A stretch of 64,000 nt of DNA from Chryseobacterium taklimakanense (GCF_900187185.1 NZ_LT906465.1:2480001-2544000), one strand, 5' to 3'. Shown: positions 52,762 to 61,291, numbered from the stretch's first letter. The notes: generated by a model from the sequence alone, not told the origin. Numbers and translations are program-made.

Positions 52762-53052
52762 TTATTTTACAGCTACTTTAGCTTTTACTTTCTCAGTAAA
52801 ACTTTTGGATGGCTTGAATGCCGGAATATTGTGTGCAGGAATCTCGATCGCTGTGTTTTTAGAAATATTTCTTCCTGTTTTTGCCGCTCTTGTTTTGATG
52901 ATGAAAGAACCGAAACCTCTCAAATACACATTGTCTCCATTATACATTGAAGTTCTTATTTCCTGCATAAATGCCTCTATAACCTTCTGTGTCTCGTTTT
53001 TTTCCGTACCCAACTTATTGGAGATGGTGTTTACCAATTCTGCCTTTGTCAT
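52762..53052 (-). CDS. HU-family DNA-binding protein
   Basis: Nucleoid-associated, DNA-bending dimer. 96 residues from ATG 53052 (MTKAELVNTISNKLGTEKNE); the longer frame from 53112 would overlap mutY and its own promoter. HU signature: GDNVYLRGFGSFIIKTRAAK, GRNISKNTAIEIPAHNIPAF, KPSKSF. Divergent from mutY with a 46-base gap. A minus-strand TATATTTG at 53081-53088, with a TTG (CAA at 53110-53112) 21 bases away, forms a good promoter. Confidence 0.95.
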   Translation of the reverse strand: MTKAELVNTISNKLGTEKNETQKVIEAFMQEIRTSMYNGDNVYLRGFGSFIIKTRAAKTGRNISKNTAIEIPAHNIPAFKPSKSFTEKVKAKVAVK

Positions 53053-53080
53053 TTCCTTTTTTGTTTTTAATTTTGGTGTG

Positions 53081-53112
53081 CAAATATAAAACTTATTTTT
53101 GAAACGAAACAA
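53081..53112 (-). promoter_or_regulatory. HU promoter: TTG-N21-TATATTTG
   Basis: -7 element TATATTTG (53081-53088) and -33 TTG (53110-53112) on the minus strand. The -33 element lies inside the first codons of mutY. Confidence 0.65.
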
Positions 53113-54151
53113 ACAAAACCCTGATTTTGTTCACATTGGTAGAAAACTTCTGAAGTGGTACGATTCGAATGCAAGAGCGTTGCCATGGCGAAATACTAAA
53201 CAACCGTATAATATTTGGATTTCCGAGATTATACTGCAGCAAACACAGGTAAAACAGGGGCTTAATCACTATTTAAACTTTGTTGAAAGATTTCCGGATG
53301 TGCAGGCGCTTGCCGCAGCAGAAACGGATGAAGTTTTATTATATTGGAAAGGGATGGGCTATTATTCCCGCGCATTGAATCTTCATAAAGCAGCGAAGCA
53401 GGTTGTAGAAGATTTTAACGGAAATTTTCCTGAAAAATATGAAGACATTCTTAAACTGAAAGGAATAGGAAAATATACTGCCGCAGCAATTTCAAGCATT
53501 TGTTTTGATGAAAAAATCCCAGCGGTTGACGGCAATTTCTACCGTGTGGTTTCCAGGTTATTTGCCGATGATTTTGATATTTCCCAAAGTTCCGCATTTA
53601 AATATTTTTCGGAATTGTCGATGATGATGATGCCTGAAAATAAACCGGGCGATTTCAATCAGGCTGTGATGGATCTGGGATCAGAAATTTGCAGGCCCAA
53701 AAAGCCCGATTGTGGCAGTTGCCCTTTAAACGAAAACTGCATCGCATTCCAGTCAGGAACCGTACATAAGTTTCCAGTGAAACTGAAACGTACCAAAACC
53801 ACGGATTTATTCCTTAAATATTACTTCGTTCATCACAAAAACCAGTTTTTATTAAAGCAGCGTGCCGATGATTTTATCTGGAAAAAACTTTATGAATTTC
53901 CGGATGAGGTTCCTGTGGAGTTCGAACAATTTGTGGAGAATTCAACTGTTGTCAAACATAAACTTACCCATAAAAACCTTACCATACAGATTGAAACTGT
54001 GAATCTTACTGATGAAGTAGATTTTATTTCACTTGCAAAAAGAAATCATTTTAACGTTGTCGATTTTTCTGAATCTAAAAAGAAATCATTCCCCAAACCT
54101 TTGGAGAATTTCATAGATAAGTGGATTCAGAGACCGACTGAAATTAAATGA
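53099..54151 (+). CDS. mutY: Adenine DNA glycosylase MutY
   Basis: Removes adenine mispaired with 8-oxoguanine. 350 residues. Catalytic Glu in ISEIILQQTQV, HhH motif LKGIGKYTAAAISSI, and catalytic Asp in VDGNFYRV. The 4Fe-4S ligands are in CRPKKPDCGSCPLNENC (C-x6-C-x2-C-x5-C), followed by a C-terminal NUDIX-like 8-oxoG recognition domain. The start is a TTG at 53099; the first in-frame ATG falls well inside the catalytic domain. gldD follows 75 bases later. Confidence 0.94.
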   Translation: MKRNKQNPDFVHIGRKLLKWYDSNARALPWRNTKQPYNIWISEIILQQTQVKQGLNHYLNFVERFPDVQALAAAETDEVLLYWKGMGYYSRALNLHKAAKQVVEDFNGNFPEKYEDILKLKGIGKYTAAAISSICFDEKIPAVDGNFYRVVSRLFADDFDISQSSAFKYFSELSMMMMPENKPGDFNQAVMDLGSEICRPKKPDCGSCPLNENCIAFQSGTVHKFPVKLKRTKTTDLFLKYYFVHHKNQFLLKQRADDFIWKKLYEFPDEVPVEFEQFVENSTVVKHKLTHKNLTIQIETVNLTDEVDFISLAKRNHFNVVDFSESKKKSFPKPLENFIDKWIQRPTEIK

Positions 54152-54214
54152 TTAAATAATTGATATGCAAAATCAAAACGAGGTCTCTGAATCTTTTTAT
54201 TTCCTTAAAAAGCC

Positions 54215-54222
54215 TATTTTTG
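54215..54222 (+). promoter_or_regulatory. -7 promoter element TATTTTTG of gldD
   Basis: TANNTTTG ending 4 bases before the gldD ATG; predicts a leaderless transcript. Confidence 0.5.
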
Positions 54223-54226
54223 CAGA

Positions 54227-54784
54227 ATGTTAAAAAATGCAGTTTTTGCAATTATTTGCCTCTTACTTTTTTCCTGCGGTAAAGATGCTGCTCCCAAACC
54301 GATGGGCGACCTTCGTCTCGAGTATCCAAACTCCGGATATAAGGAGTTTTCATCTGCCTGTCCTTATTCTTTTGAGTATTCTGGTTTTGCAAAAGTGGAG
54401 GAGGGAAAACAGCCTTGCTGGTATTATATTACCTATCCAAAAATGAAGGCAAAGGTCTTTCTCACCTATTTTCCTATAAAAAACGATTTTGATCTTCATG
54501 TGAAAGAAGCCGAAAAAATGGTTTACGAACACACGATCAAAGCTTCTTCGATTAAAACCAAGTCATTCAGTTATCCGGTAAATAAAGTGTACGGAAATTT
54601 ATATGAACTGAAAGGGCAGAGCGCTTCGAACATCCAGTTTTATGCGACCGACAGCGCGAAGCATTTCGTTACGGCAAACCTTTATTTTAACACAAGACCG
54701 AAACCCGATTCTCTTGCTCCGGCCGTAGATTATATTAAAAAGGATATTTTGCATATGCTGGATACTTTTAAATGGAAAAATTAA
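54227..54784 (+). CDS. gldD: Gliding motility lipoprotein GldD
   Basis: 185-residue lipoprotein with signal peptide and lipobox (LLFSCGKDAAPKPMGDLRL; Cys17). Typical GldD blocks follow: LEYPNSGYKEFSSACPYSFE, PCWYYITYPKMKAKVFLTYF and SNIQFYATDSAKHFVTANLY. In gliding flavobacteria GldD supports the gliding/type IX secretion machinery. Many non-gliding relatives keep it. It follows mutY directly, as in other flavobacteria, but the ssb and gldE genes often found between them are absent here. Confidence 0.9.
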   Translation: MLKNAVFAIICLLLFSCGKDAAPKPMGDLRLEYPNSGYKEFSSACPYSFEYSGFAKVEEGKQPCWYYITYPKMKAKVFLTYFPIKNDFDLHVKEAEKMVYEHTIKASSIKTKSFSYPVNKVYGNLYELKGQSASNIQFYATDSAKHFVTANLYFNTRPKPDSLAPAVDYIKKDILHMLDTFKWKN

Positions 54785-54833
54785 GCAGAAAGAAATTGGA
54801 AGCTTGAAACTAGAAACAAAAAAAAGATTATAA

Positions 54834-55763
54834 ATGAAATTATTAGTAGTAGGGTCCGTAGCGTTTGATGCAATCGAAACGCCTTTCGGAAAAACAGATA
54901 AAATTTTGGGCGGTGCAGCCACTTTTATTGGTTTGGCGGCTTCTGTCCTTAAAACAGATGTGAGCCTCGTTTCTGTGGTTGGTGGCGACTTTCCGCAGGA
55001 ATATCTCGATATGCTGGAATCCCGAAACATCAGCACTGAAGGTGTTGAAGTCGTGAAAGACGGTAAAACATTCTTCTGGAGCGGCAGATACCATAACGAC
55101 CTTAATTCCAGGGATACTTTGGTAACAGAAGTAAACGTTCTGGAAAATTTTGACCCTAAAATTCCTGAAAGCGGCAAAGATGCCGAAGTTTTACTTCTCG
55201 GAAACCTTCATCCGGGCGTGCAGCTTTCTGTTTTGGAAAAGATGGAAAAGCGTCCCAAGCTGGTGATCCTCGATACAATGAATTTCTGGATGGATACTGC
55301 ATGGGATATCTTGATGGAGATGATTGCAAAAACGGATGTGATCACGATCAATGACGAAGAAGCAAGACAGCTATCCGGTGAATATTCACTGGTAAAAGCA
55401 GCACAGAAAATTCACAGTATGGGTCCTGATTATGTGATTATTAAGAAAGGGGAACACGGTGCGCTTCTTTTTCACGAAGGTAAAGTTTTCGCAATTCCGG
55501 CGCTTCCTTTGGAGGTGGTTTTCGATCCTACGGGAGCCGGCGATACGTTTGCCGGCGGTTTCGCAGCACATTTGGCAAAAACAGGCGATTTCAGTTTCGA
55601 TAATATGAAATCTGCCATTATCGTTGGTTCAGCCATGGCATCTTACACCGTAGAAAAATTCGGAACCGAAAGGCTTCAGGAAGTTACCCAGCAGGATTTA
55701 CTCGACAGGATAGCGCTTTTCAAGCAGCTTACCACTTTCGAAGTTGATTTATATTTTGATTAA
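54834..55763 (+). CDS. PfkB-family carbohydrate/nucleoside kinase
   Basis: 309-residue ribokinase-fold kinase. N-terminal LLVVGSVAFDAIETPFGKTD and the di-Gly LGGAATFIGLAAS; C-terminal PfkB signature DPTGAGDTFAGGFAAHL with catalytic Asp in GAGD. Also TINDEEARQLSGE and YVIIKKGEHGALLF. The substrate (sugar or nucleoside) cannot be read. It starts 49 bases after gldD, same strand. Its stop codon is immediately followed by the ATG of a tiny ORF. Confidence 0.88.
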   Translation: MKLLVVGSVAFDAIETPFGKTDKILGGAATFIGLAASVLKTDVSLVSVVGGDFPQEYLDMLESRNISTEGVEVVKDGKTFFWSGRYHNDLNSRDTLVTEVNVLENFDPKIPESGKDAEVLLLGNLHPGVQLSVLEKMEKRPKLVILDTMNFWMDTAWDILMEMIAKTDVITINDEEARQLSGEYSLVKAAQKIHSMGPDYVIIKKGEHGALLFHEGKVFAIPALPLEVVFDPTGAGDTFAGGFAAHLAKTGDFSFDNMKSAIIVGSAMASYTVEKFGTERLQEVTQQDLLDRIALFKQLTTFEVDLYFD

Positions 55764-55919
55764 ATGGCTTTAAATAATGGAAAAAAAATAACAGCCTTTA
55801 TTATTGAGGCGGTTTCAGCTGGGTTTTTGCAGCAAACTGTTGCTCAGCAGCGGACGAAATCCAAAATCGTTGTGGAACCTGCTTTTATAAAAGATTTCGA
55901 GACAAATTTTAAGAAATAA
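55764..55919 (+). CDS. Possible small protein, 51 aa
   Basis: An ATG directly abutting the PfkB gene's TAA (no spacer) opens a 51-codon frame, MALNNGKKITAFIIEAVSAG and onward, ending DFETNFKK. The spacing would allow translational coupling. No membrane segment, motif or family is recognised, and the Ala/Gln-rich stretch is unremarkable. Coding status uncertain: it may be a leftover or a real short protein. Confidence 0.3.
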   Translation: MALNNGKKITAFIIEAVSAGFLQQTVAQQRTKSKIVVEPAFIKDFETNFKK

Positions 55920-55932
55920 TTATAAAAATAAA

Positions 55933-55964
55933 TTGAGTAAAATTGATTTAGAATTTTAATTTTG
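55933..55964 (+). promoter_or_regulatory. surA-like gene promoter: TTG-N21-TAATTTTG
   Basis: TTG at 55933-55935 and TAATTTTG at 55957-55964, 19 bases before the ATG; standard Bacteroidetes geometry. Confidence 0.65.
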
Positions 55965-55983
55965 CAAATTATAAAAATTCAGA

Positions 55984-57336
55984 ATGGTAAAAAACTTAAA
56001 GTTACTGTCACTTTTTATGGCAGTTTTTACTTTATTCACGGTAAAAGTTAATGCGCAGTTGCAGAAAGGTTCACTGGTTGACGGAATTACAGCGGTTATC
56101 GGCAATGAAATTGTGCTGGAGAGCGATATAGAAGAGCAGATGAATTATGCCCGTCAGCAGGGCGCCAATGTAACCGACCGTTGCGAGTTCCTTGAAAACA
56201 TCATCAACAACAAACTCCTGATTTACGAGGCCAAAAGAGATACGCTGATCGCAAACCAGTCTGCGATGATCAAGGAAAGGGCAGACCAGAAATACAACCA
56301 AATCCTGAGAAATTTCCCGGATGAGCGCACGATGCTGAATGCTTACAAATTCAGGTCAGCTTATGAAATGAAAAATGCGATCGAGAAAATTGATACAGAT
56401 CAGTATTACGGCCAGCAAAAATATGCGAGAATTACCGAAAAAGTGGACGTAACACCAAATGAGGTTACCGACTTTTACAATACTTACAAACACCAGCTTC
56501 CGATGGTGAAAGATGAAGTTTCCGTGTCGCAAATTATGATGTTTCCAAAACTTACGGAGGCACACAAAAATGAGCTCAAAGCAAAACTTCTGAAAATAAA
56601 GCAGGACATCCAAAACGGAGAAACATTTGAGCAGATGGCAAGAATTTATTCTGAAGATACCTCTGCTTCCAACGGTGGCTTATTTACCAATGTAGCGAAA
56701 GGAACAATGGTAAAGCCGTTCGAAGCCGCAGCTTTGAACCTTCAGGAAGGTGAAATTTCTGATCCTGTAGAAACGGAATTCGGCTACCACCTGATTCAAT
56801 TGGTGAAAAAAACCGGGAAAGTGTACGATGTAAGACATATTCTGTTAAAATCAACACCAAACGAAGAGGAAATTGCTGCGGCGAGAGAGGAGCTGAACAA
56901 CATCAGAACTCAGATCGAGCAGAAAAAAATAACCTTCAAAGAAGCTGCCTATAAGTATTCAGACGATAAACAGACGAAATTTAACGGTGGTGTGCTTTCT
57001 TCACAGGACGGCAGCAGCAAAATAGAAAAGATCAACCTTTCGCCGACTTTGGCATATCAAATTGCAGGTTTAAATCCAGGTGACATCACCGATGTATTTT
57101 CAGACCAAAACGAAAGAGAGCAGAAAACTGTAAATATCGTAATGGTGAATGAGGTAATTCCATCCCATCAGCTCGATATCGCTACCGATTATGAACGAAT
57201 CAAGAACCTCGCTCTGGAAAGGAAAAAGGGCGAAACGGTAGAACGCTGGATCAAATCCAGGCTTCCGGACGTATTTATTTCTATCAACGAGAGATATAAC
57301 AACTGCGCATTCAAGAGCAGCTGGGACAAAAAATAA
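55984..57336 (+). CDS. SurA-like periplasmic peptidylprolyl isomerase
   Basis: 450 residues with signal peptide MVKNLKLLSLFMAVFTLFTV-KVNAQ. A SurA-N chaperone region (IGNEIVLESDIEEQMNYARQ) is followed by two parvulin domains: residues ~170-270 (SVSQIMMFPKL, GGLFTNVAKGTMVKPFEAAA, ETEFGYHLIQLV) and ~275-380 (VRHILLKSTPNEEEIAAARE, GGVLSSQDGS). Folds outer-membrane proteins in the periplasm. Own promoter and terminator. The C-terminal helix ends RYNNCAFKSSWDKK. Confidence 0.9.
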   Translation: MVKNLKLLSLFMAVFTLFTVKVNAQLQKGSLVDGITAVIGNEIVLESDIEEQMNYARQQGANVTDRCEFLENIINNKLLIYEAKRDTLIANQSAMIKERADQKYNQILRNFPDERTMLNAYKFRSAYEMKNAIEKIDTDQYYGQQKYARITEKVDVTPNEVTDFYNTYKHQLPMVKDEVSVSQIMMFPKLTEAHKNELKAKLLKIKQDIQNGETFEQMARIYSEDTSASNGGLFTNVAKGTMVKPFEAAALNLQEGEISDPVETEFGYHLIQLVKKTGKVYDVRHILLKSTPNEEEIAAAREELNNIRTQIEQKKITFKEAAYKYSDDKQTKFNGGVLSSQDGSSKIEKINLSPTLAYQIAGLNPGDITDVFSDQNEREQKTVNIVMVNEVIPSHQLDIATDYERIKNLALERKKGETVERWIKSRLPDVFISINERYNNCAFKSSWDKK

Positions 57337-57344
57337 ACTTCCAT

Positions 57345-57381
57345 AAATCCTTCAGAAATTCTGAGGGATTTTTTATTTTTG
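57345..57381 (+). terminator. Terminator of the SurA-like gene overlapping the next promoter
   Basis: Stem AAATCCTTCAG / CTGAGGGATTT with a T-run that merges into TATTTTTG (57374-57381), the -7 element of the following gene, whose ATG is 4 bases further. Confidence 0.7.
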
Positions 57382-57385
57382 GGAT

Positions 57386-58372
57386 ATGAGCAGTTTTTTA
57401 GATTTTGGCGTAGCCAAAAAAATGCACGATTCACAAAACAGAAACAGAATTTGCGATCTTTTTGAGATAAAATATCCGGTCATTCAGGGTGGGATGATCT
57501 GGCATTCCGGATGGCGTTTGGCCTCTGCGGTATCAAATAACGGCGGTTTAGGACTTATTGGCGCGGGAAGTATGTATCCGGACATTCTGCGAGAAAATCT
57601 CCGGAAGTGCAAAGCCGCTACCGATAAACCTTTCGGAGTCAATGTGCCGATGCTGTACCCGAATTTGGAAGAAATCATTAATATCATTTTGGAGGAAGGG
57701 GTGAAAATTGTCTTTACTTCCGCCGGAAATCCTAAAACCTATACTGAAACTCTACAGAAAGAAGGGCTTAAAGTTGCCCACGTCGTTTCCTCAACCAAAT
57801 TTGCTGTAAAATGTGAGGATGCCGGTGTAGATGCCATTGTGGCCGAAGGTTTTGAAGCCGGTGGGCACAACGGACGAGACGAAACGACGACTTTGGTTTT
57901 AATTCCGAACGTGAAAAAACATATAACCAAACCACTGATTGCTGCCGGAGGAATTGCGCTAGGCTCACAAATGAAAGCCGCAATGATATTGGGCGCGGAC
58001 GGCGTGCAGATCGGTTCGCGTTTCGCCGCAACTGTGGAAGCAAGTGCTCATGATAACTGGAAAGATTTGATTAAAAACCTCAATGAAGGTGACACGCATC
58101 TTACCTTGAAGGAACTGGCGCCGGTACGTATGGTAAAGAACAAATTCTTCCGCGATCTGGAAAAACTCTACGAAGAAGGCAGGAATATTGAAGCTTTGAA
58201 GGAAACGCTCGGTCGCGCCCGTGCAAAACGCGGCATGTTTGAAGGCGATTTGGAAGAAGGCGAACTGGAAATAGGCCAGGTTTCCGCTTTGATTGATGAG
58301 ATTTTACCTGTGGAAAAAGTTTTTGAAAATCTTTTAAAAGAGTTTGAAGAAGCTGGATACAGTGGTTTTTAA
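57386..58372 (+). CDS. NAD(P)H-dependent flavin oxidoreductase (nitronate monooxygenase/FabK family)
   Basis: 328-residue FMN TIM-barrel enzyme: KYPVIQGGMIWHSGWRLASA, NNGGLGLIGAGSM, PFGVNVPMLYP, VFTSAGNPKTYTETL and VAEGFEAGGHNGRDETTTLV (catalytic His), LIAAGGIALGSQMKAAMILG, ADGVQIGSRFAAT. The family includes nitronate monooxygenase and the FabK enoyl-ACP reductase; the sequence does not decide between them. A second Met (MHDSQNRN, codon 13) is an alternative start. Terminator shared with the rhodanese gene. Confidence 0.85.
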   Translation: MSSFLDFGVAKKMHDSQNRNRICDLFEIKYPVIQGGMIWHSGWRLASAVSNNGGLGLIGAGSMYPDILRENLRKCKAATDKPFGVNVPMLYPNLEEIINIILEEGVKIVFTSAGNPKTYTETLQKEGLKVAHVVSSTKFAVKCEDAGVDAIVAEGFEAGGHNGRDETTTLVLIPNVKKHITKPLIAAGGIALGSQMKAAMILGADGVQIGSRFAATVEASAHDNWKDLIKNLNEGDTHLTLKELAPVRMVKNKFFRDLEKLYEEGRNIEALKETLGRARAKRGMFEGDLEEGELEIGQVSALIDEILPVEKVFENLLKEFEEAGYSGF

Positions 58373-58388
58373 TGAATCTTTTTTAAAA

Positions 58389-58426
58389 AATAAAACCTCT
58401 TTCAAATGGCTTAAAAGAGGTTTTAT
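58389..58426. terminator. Bidirectional terminator between the flavin oxidoreductase and rhodanese genes
   Basis: Stem AAAACCTCTTT / AAAGAGGTTTT with a 10-base loop and flanking A/T runs between convergent genes. Confidence 0.8.
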
Positions 58427-58444
58427 TCTGTCTTTGAATTTTTT

Positions 58445-58735
58445 CTAGATATTCTCCAAAGTTTCCTTCAGCTGCTCCCAGCCACCGCCGTTGTAACCGT
58501 TTTGCAAGCCTTGAGAATTCAGATATTCTAGTGCTTTTCCGCTTCTGTTTCCGCTGCGGCAGAACAGGACTACCGGCTTTTCAAGGTTAAGGATTTCATC
58601 TTTTCTTTCTTCTATTTCACCCAAAGGGATGTTTTTTGCACCGTTGATTTCACCGTCCATTTCAAGTTCCATAGGTTCACGAACATCGATTAATTCAAAG
58701 TTTCCTGCTTTCAGGATGTCTTGTAGATTTTCCAT
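58445..58735 (-). CDS. Single-domain rhodanese-like protein
   Basis: 96-residue cytoplasmic sulfurtransferase-like protein. FELIDVREPMELEMDGEI is the CH2A-type segment and NIPLGEI follows. The active-site loop is VLFCRSGNRSG with Cys59. The C-terminus YNGGGWEQLKE is typical of small GlpE/PspE-like rhodaneses. It may pass sulfur from thiosulfate or persulfide donors; the donor is unknown. Single gene, convergent with the flavin oxidoreductase gene and divergent from queG. Confidence 0.9.
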   Translation of the reverse strand: MENLQDILKAGNFELIDVREPMELEMDGEINGAKNIPLGEIEERKDEILNLEKPVVLFCRSGNRSGKALEYLNSQGLQNGYNGGGWEQLKETLENI

Positions 58736-58947
58736 TTTTTTTAATTTTATTTATGCTAAAATACTGACTTTTCAAACAACGGCAATTTTTTAATTTAATA
58801 CTGGTTTGAAAAAATATCGGATTCTTTTTTTAATAAATTGTACATTAAGACTCTCCGGCTGATAGGTGGAAATCATTTTTCATTGAATTGAAATTCCATA
58901 AAATTCACTGCAAAAATATGAATTGCCTTATCTTCGCACTGTCACTT

Positions 58948-59895
58948 ATGCTACCGAATCGAGAAAAATATTCTGCACTTATAAAATCCAGGGCTAAAAA
59001 GTTTGGGTTTCAAAGCTGTGGAATTTCTAAATCCGGCTTTTTGGAAGAAGATGCTCAGCCGCTCGAAGACTATTTGGGCCAAGGCTATCACGGCGAGATG
59101 CAGTACATGGAGAATTATTTCGATAAACGTTTGGATACCACAAAACTGGTCGAAGGTTCAAAATCGGTCATTTCCTTATCATACAATTACTTTCCGGAAG
59201 AAGAGATTTCTACTTTGGATAACTATAAAATTTCAAAGTATGCCTACGCCGAGGATTACCACGAAATTATAAGGGAAATCCTGCGAGAGATGGTCGCTGA
59301 ACTTCAGGAAGAGATTGGAGATTTTCATTTCAGGATTTTCGTAGATTCCGCACCGGTTCTGGAACGGAGTTGGGCCAGAAAATCAGGAATTGGCTGGGTT
59401 GGAAAAAACGCAAATCTGATTACAAAACAGAAAGGCTCCTTCTTTTTTTTGGCGGAAATCATCTGTGATCTCGAGCTTGAACCGGATTCACCGGTTACGG
59501 ATCACTGCGGAAGATGTACGAGCTGCATCGATGCCTGCCCAACCAATGCGATTGTTGGCGATAGAATTATTGACGGCAGTAAATGCATTTCCTACGCAAC
59601 GATCGAGCTGAAAAATGAAATTCCCGAAAGTTTTAAAAATAAAATGGAAGACTGGATGTTCGGCTGCGATATTTGCCAGGACGTTTGCCCATGGAACCGG
59701 TTTTCTGTAGCCCATAACCAGCCTAAATTTTTGCCTAATCATATATTGAGAACTTACCGCAAGGCTGACTGGAAAGAGCTTACACAGGAACTTTTTTCAG
59801 AGATATTCAGGAAAAGCCCGGTGAAGCGAACCAAGTTTGCAGGGCTGAAACGGAATATAGAATTTTTGGGTGATCGTCCTGATCCGGAAGTGTGA
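58948..59895 (+). CDS. queG: Epoxyqueuosine reductase QueG
   Basis: Last step of queuosine formation in tRNA; cobalamin- and 2x4Fe-4S-dependent reductase. 315 residues from ATG 58948 ([20 protein letters not shown]). The frame is open from 58888, but the extension is not conserved-looking, and a TATCTTCG element at 58929-58936 lies inside it. Signatures: [20 protein letters not shown], cluster 1 [16 protein letters not shown], cluster 2 [11 protein letters not shown]. Shorter than E. coli QueG (no C-terminal HEAT-like region), as common in this phylum. Confidence 0.93.
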   Translation: MLPNREKYSALIKSRAKKFGFQSCGISKSGFLEEDAQPLEDYLGQGYHGEMQYMENYFDKRLDTTKLVEGSKSVISLSYNYFPEEEISTLDNYKISKYAYAEDYHEIIREILREMVAELQEEIGDFHFRIFVDSAPVLERSWARKSGIGWVGKNANLITKQKGSFFFLAEIICDLELEPDSPVTDHCGRCTSCIDACPTNAIVGDRIIDGSKCISYATIELKNEIPESFKNKMEDWMFGCDICQDVCPWNRFSVAHNQPKFLPNHILRTYRKADWKELTQELFSEIFRKSPVKRTKFAGLKRNIEFLGDRPDPEV

Positions 59896-60341
59896 TTGCC
59901 GGATTATTTTGGGGAGAATATCCTGATCCTGAAATTTTCTGTTCAGGATTTTAAAGATTATTCACGAAGTTTTGATTGCTGTAAAAGAAAATGATTTTCA
60001 GCGGATTGTATTACCGGTGAAAATCAATGTCTTTTCTGTACTCTTTTTGGGGCAACTTTTACTCTGAATTTGAATCTTTTTTGCGACTTGGTGTTCTTTT
60101 GCATATTTGGTTAAATATTTCGCTATTAAATTTACTATTTTATTTTAAATGACCAAATATTTTGCTATAACTCTGATATTAATTATTTGTAAACTCTTTG
60201 AACCAGTTACTTCAAAATAATATTATGAATAATTCAGCGGCAGCAGGAAGTTTTAAAGGTCTTGCGGTGCCATCATCCCCACTTTTTAAATACAATTTTA
60301 TTGTGTCTAAAGTTATTTAGTAAAACTTTGAAATTTGAAAC
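59896..60341. other. Gene-free stretch between queG and tRNA-Leu
   Basis: About 450 bases. Only very short frames (for example a 31-codon one near 60224) and no family-like sequence; I see no RNA or repeat. Confidence 0.5.
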
Positions 60342-60372
60342 AAAAAAATCCGAAAACTTTTAGTTTTCGGAT
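60342..60372 (-). terminator. Terminator of tRNA-Leu
   Basis: An 11-bp perfect stem ATCCGAAAACT / AGTTTTCGGAT, followed on the minus strand by TTTTTTT. Confidence 0.85.
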
Positions 60373-60378
60373 CCTTAG

Positions 60379-60460
60379 TACCCAGAGCCGGGATCGAACC
60401 GGCACGCCTTGCGGCATTGGTGTTTGAGACCAACGCGTCTACCAATTCCGCCATCTGGGC
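60379..60460 (-). tRNA. tRNA-Leu (anticodon CAA)
   Basis: Minus strand GCCCAGA...TCTGGGT acceptor stem, D-loop AATTGGTAGACGC, anticodon stem TTGGT/ACCAA with loop CTCAAAC giving anticodon CAA (reads UUG), long variable arm GCCGCAAGGC, and T-loop GGTTCGATCCC. CCA is not encoded. Preceded by a TATATTTG promoter element and followed by a strong terminator, so transcribed alone. Confidence 0.97.
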
Positions 60461-60477
60461 TTTTCCAAATTGGTGTG

Positions 60478-60485
60478 CAAATATA
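60478..60485 (-). promoter_or_regulatory. -7 promoter element TATATTTG of tRNA-Leu
   Basis: TANNTTTG on the minus strand, 17 bases before the mature tRNA 5' end. Confidence 0.65.
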
Positions 60486-60526
60486 GCACAAAAAATAAAT
60501 TCTGAAAAAATTATTTAAGATTATTT

Positions 60527-61291
60527 CTAAAAATCTATTTCCAGCCCGTCGAAAGCCAGATGTATATTCTCCGGCAGCTTGTTTTCTTCAGTAGAATAAG
60601 TCCCGAAATGATGGCTGAGGTGTGTGAGATAAAGCTTTTTCGGCTTTAGTTCATTAAAAAGTTCAATGACTTCTGGTAAAATAAAATGCGCCGGATGCGG
60701 TTCCGTCTTCCTGATACAGTTCAGGATCAGGCAATCAAGGTTTTTCAGCTTTTCTTTTTCTGCTTTACTGATGTAGCTCGCATCGGTAATATACACCAGG
60801 TTTTTAAATTTATATCCGAAGATCTTTATCTTGTAATGAGAAACTTCTACGGGCGTAATTTCGGTATTTCCTATTGTGAAAGGCTTATTTTCAATTTCAA
60901 AAAGTTCAAATGACGGTGCACCCGGATACTTCACTTCAGCAAATGCATACGGAAACCGCGCCGTAATTTCATCACCAACTCTTTTGCTGCAATAAATAGG
61001 AATGTCCCTTCCGTATCTGAAGATAAGCGGGCGCATATCATCTAAACCGATAACGTGATCATTGTGCTCATGAGTGATCAATACTGCATCCACCTTTTCT
61101 TCTTCATTAATGAGCATTTGCTGCCTGAAATCCGGACCGCAGTCGACCAGGATTTTCTGATCATTATTTGTAATCATTACAGATGCCCGGAATCTGCTGT
61201 CTTTGGGATTTTCAGAAGTACAGACCCTACACTGGCAGCCAATCACCGGCACGCCCTGTGAAGTTCCGGTTCCTAGAAATTTCAACTTCAT
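60527..61291 (-). CDS. MBL-fold metallo-hydrolase (PhnP-like)
   Basis: 254-residue metallo-beta-lactamase fold enzyme. N-terminal GTGTSQGVPVIGCQCRVC with extra cysteines, DCGPDFRQQML, the metal motif THEHNDHVIGLDD (HxHxDH), YITDASY, and the C-terminal YLTHLSHHFGTY. The GTGTSxGVP...C-x-C-x-x-C start is typical of PhnP-like phosphodiesterases, but there is no phn operon here, so the substrate is unknown (a cyclic phosphate or similar is likely). Single gene on the minus strand. Confidence 0.87.
   Translation of the reverse strand: MKLKFLGTGTSQGVPVIGCQCRVCTSENPKDSRFRASVMITNNDQKILVDCGPDFRQQMLINEEEKVDAVLITHEHNDHVIGLDDMRPLIFRYGRDIPIYCSKRVGDEITARFPYAFAEVKYPGAPSFELFEIENKPFTIGNTEITPVEVSHYKIKIFGYKFKNLVYITDASYISKAEKEKLKNLDCLILNCIRKTEPHPAHFILPEVIELFNELKPKKLYLTHLSHHFGTYSTEENKLPENIHLAFDGLEIDF

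Noticed and set aside
52524-52781. 85-codon Leu/Phe-rich frame between rng and HU
   Set aside because: Arises from T-rich non-coding sequence and ends inside the HU gene; low complexity.
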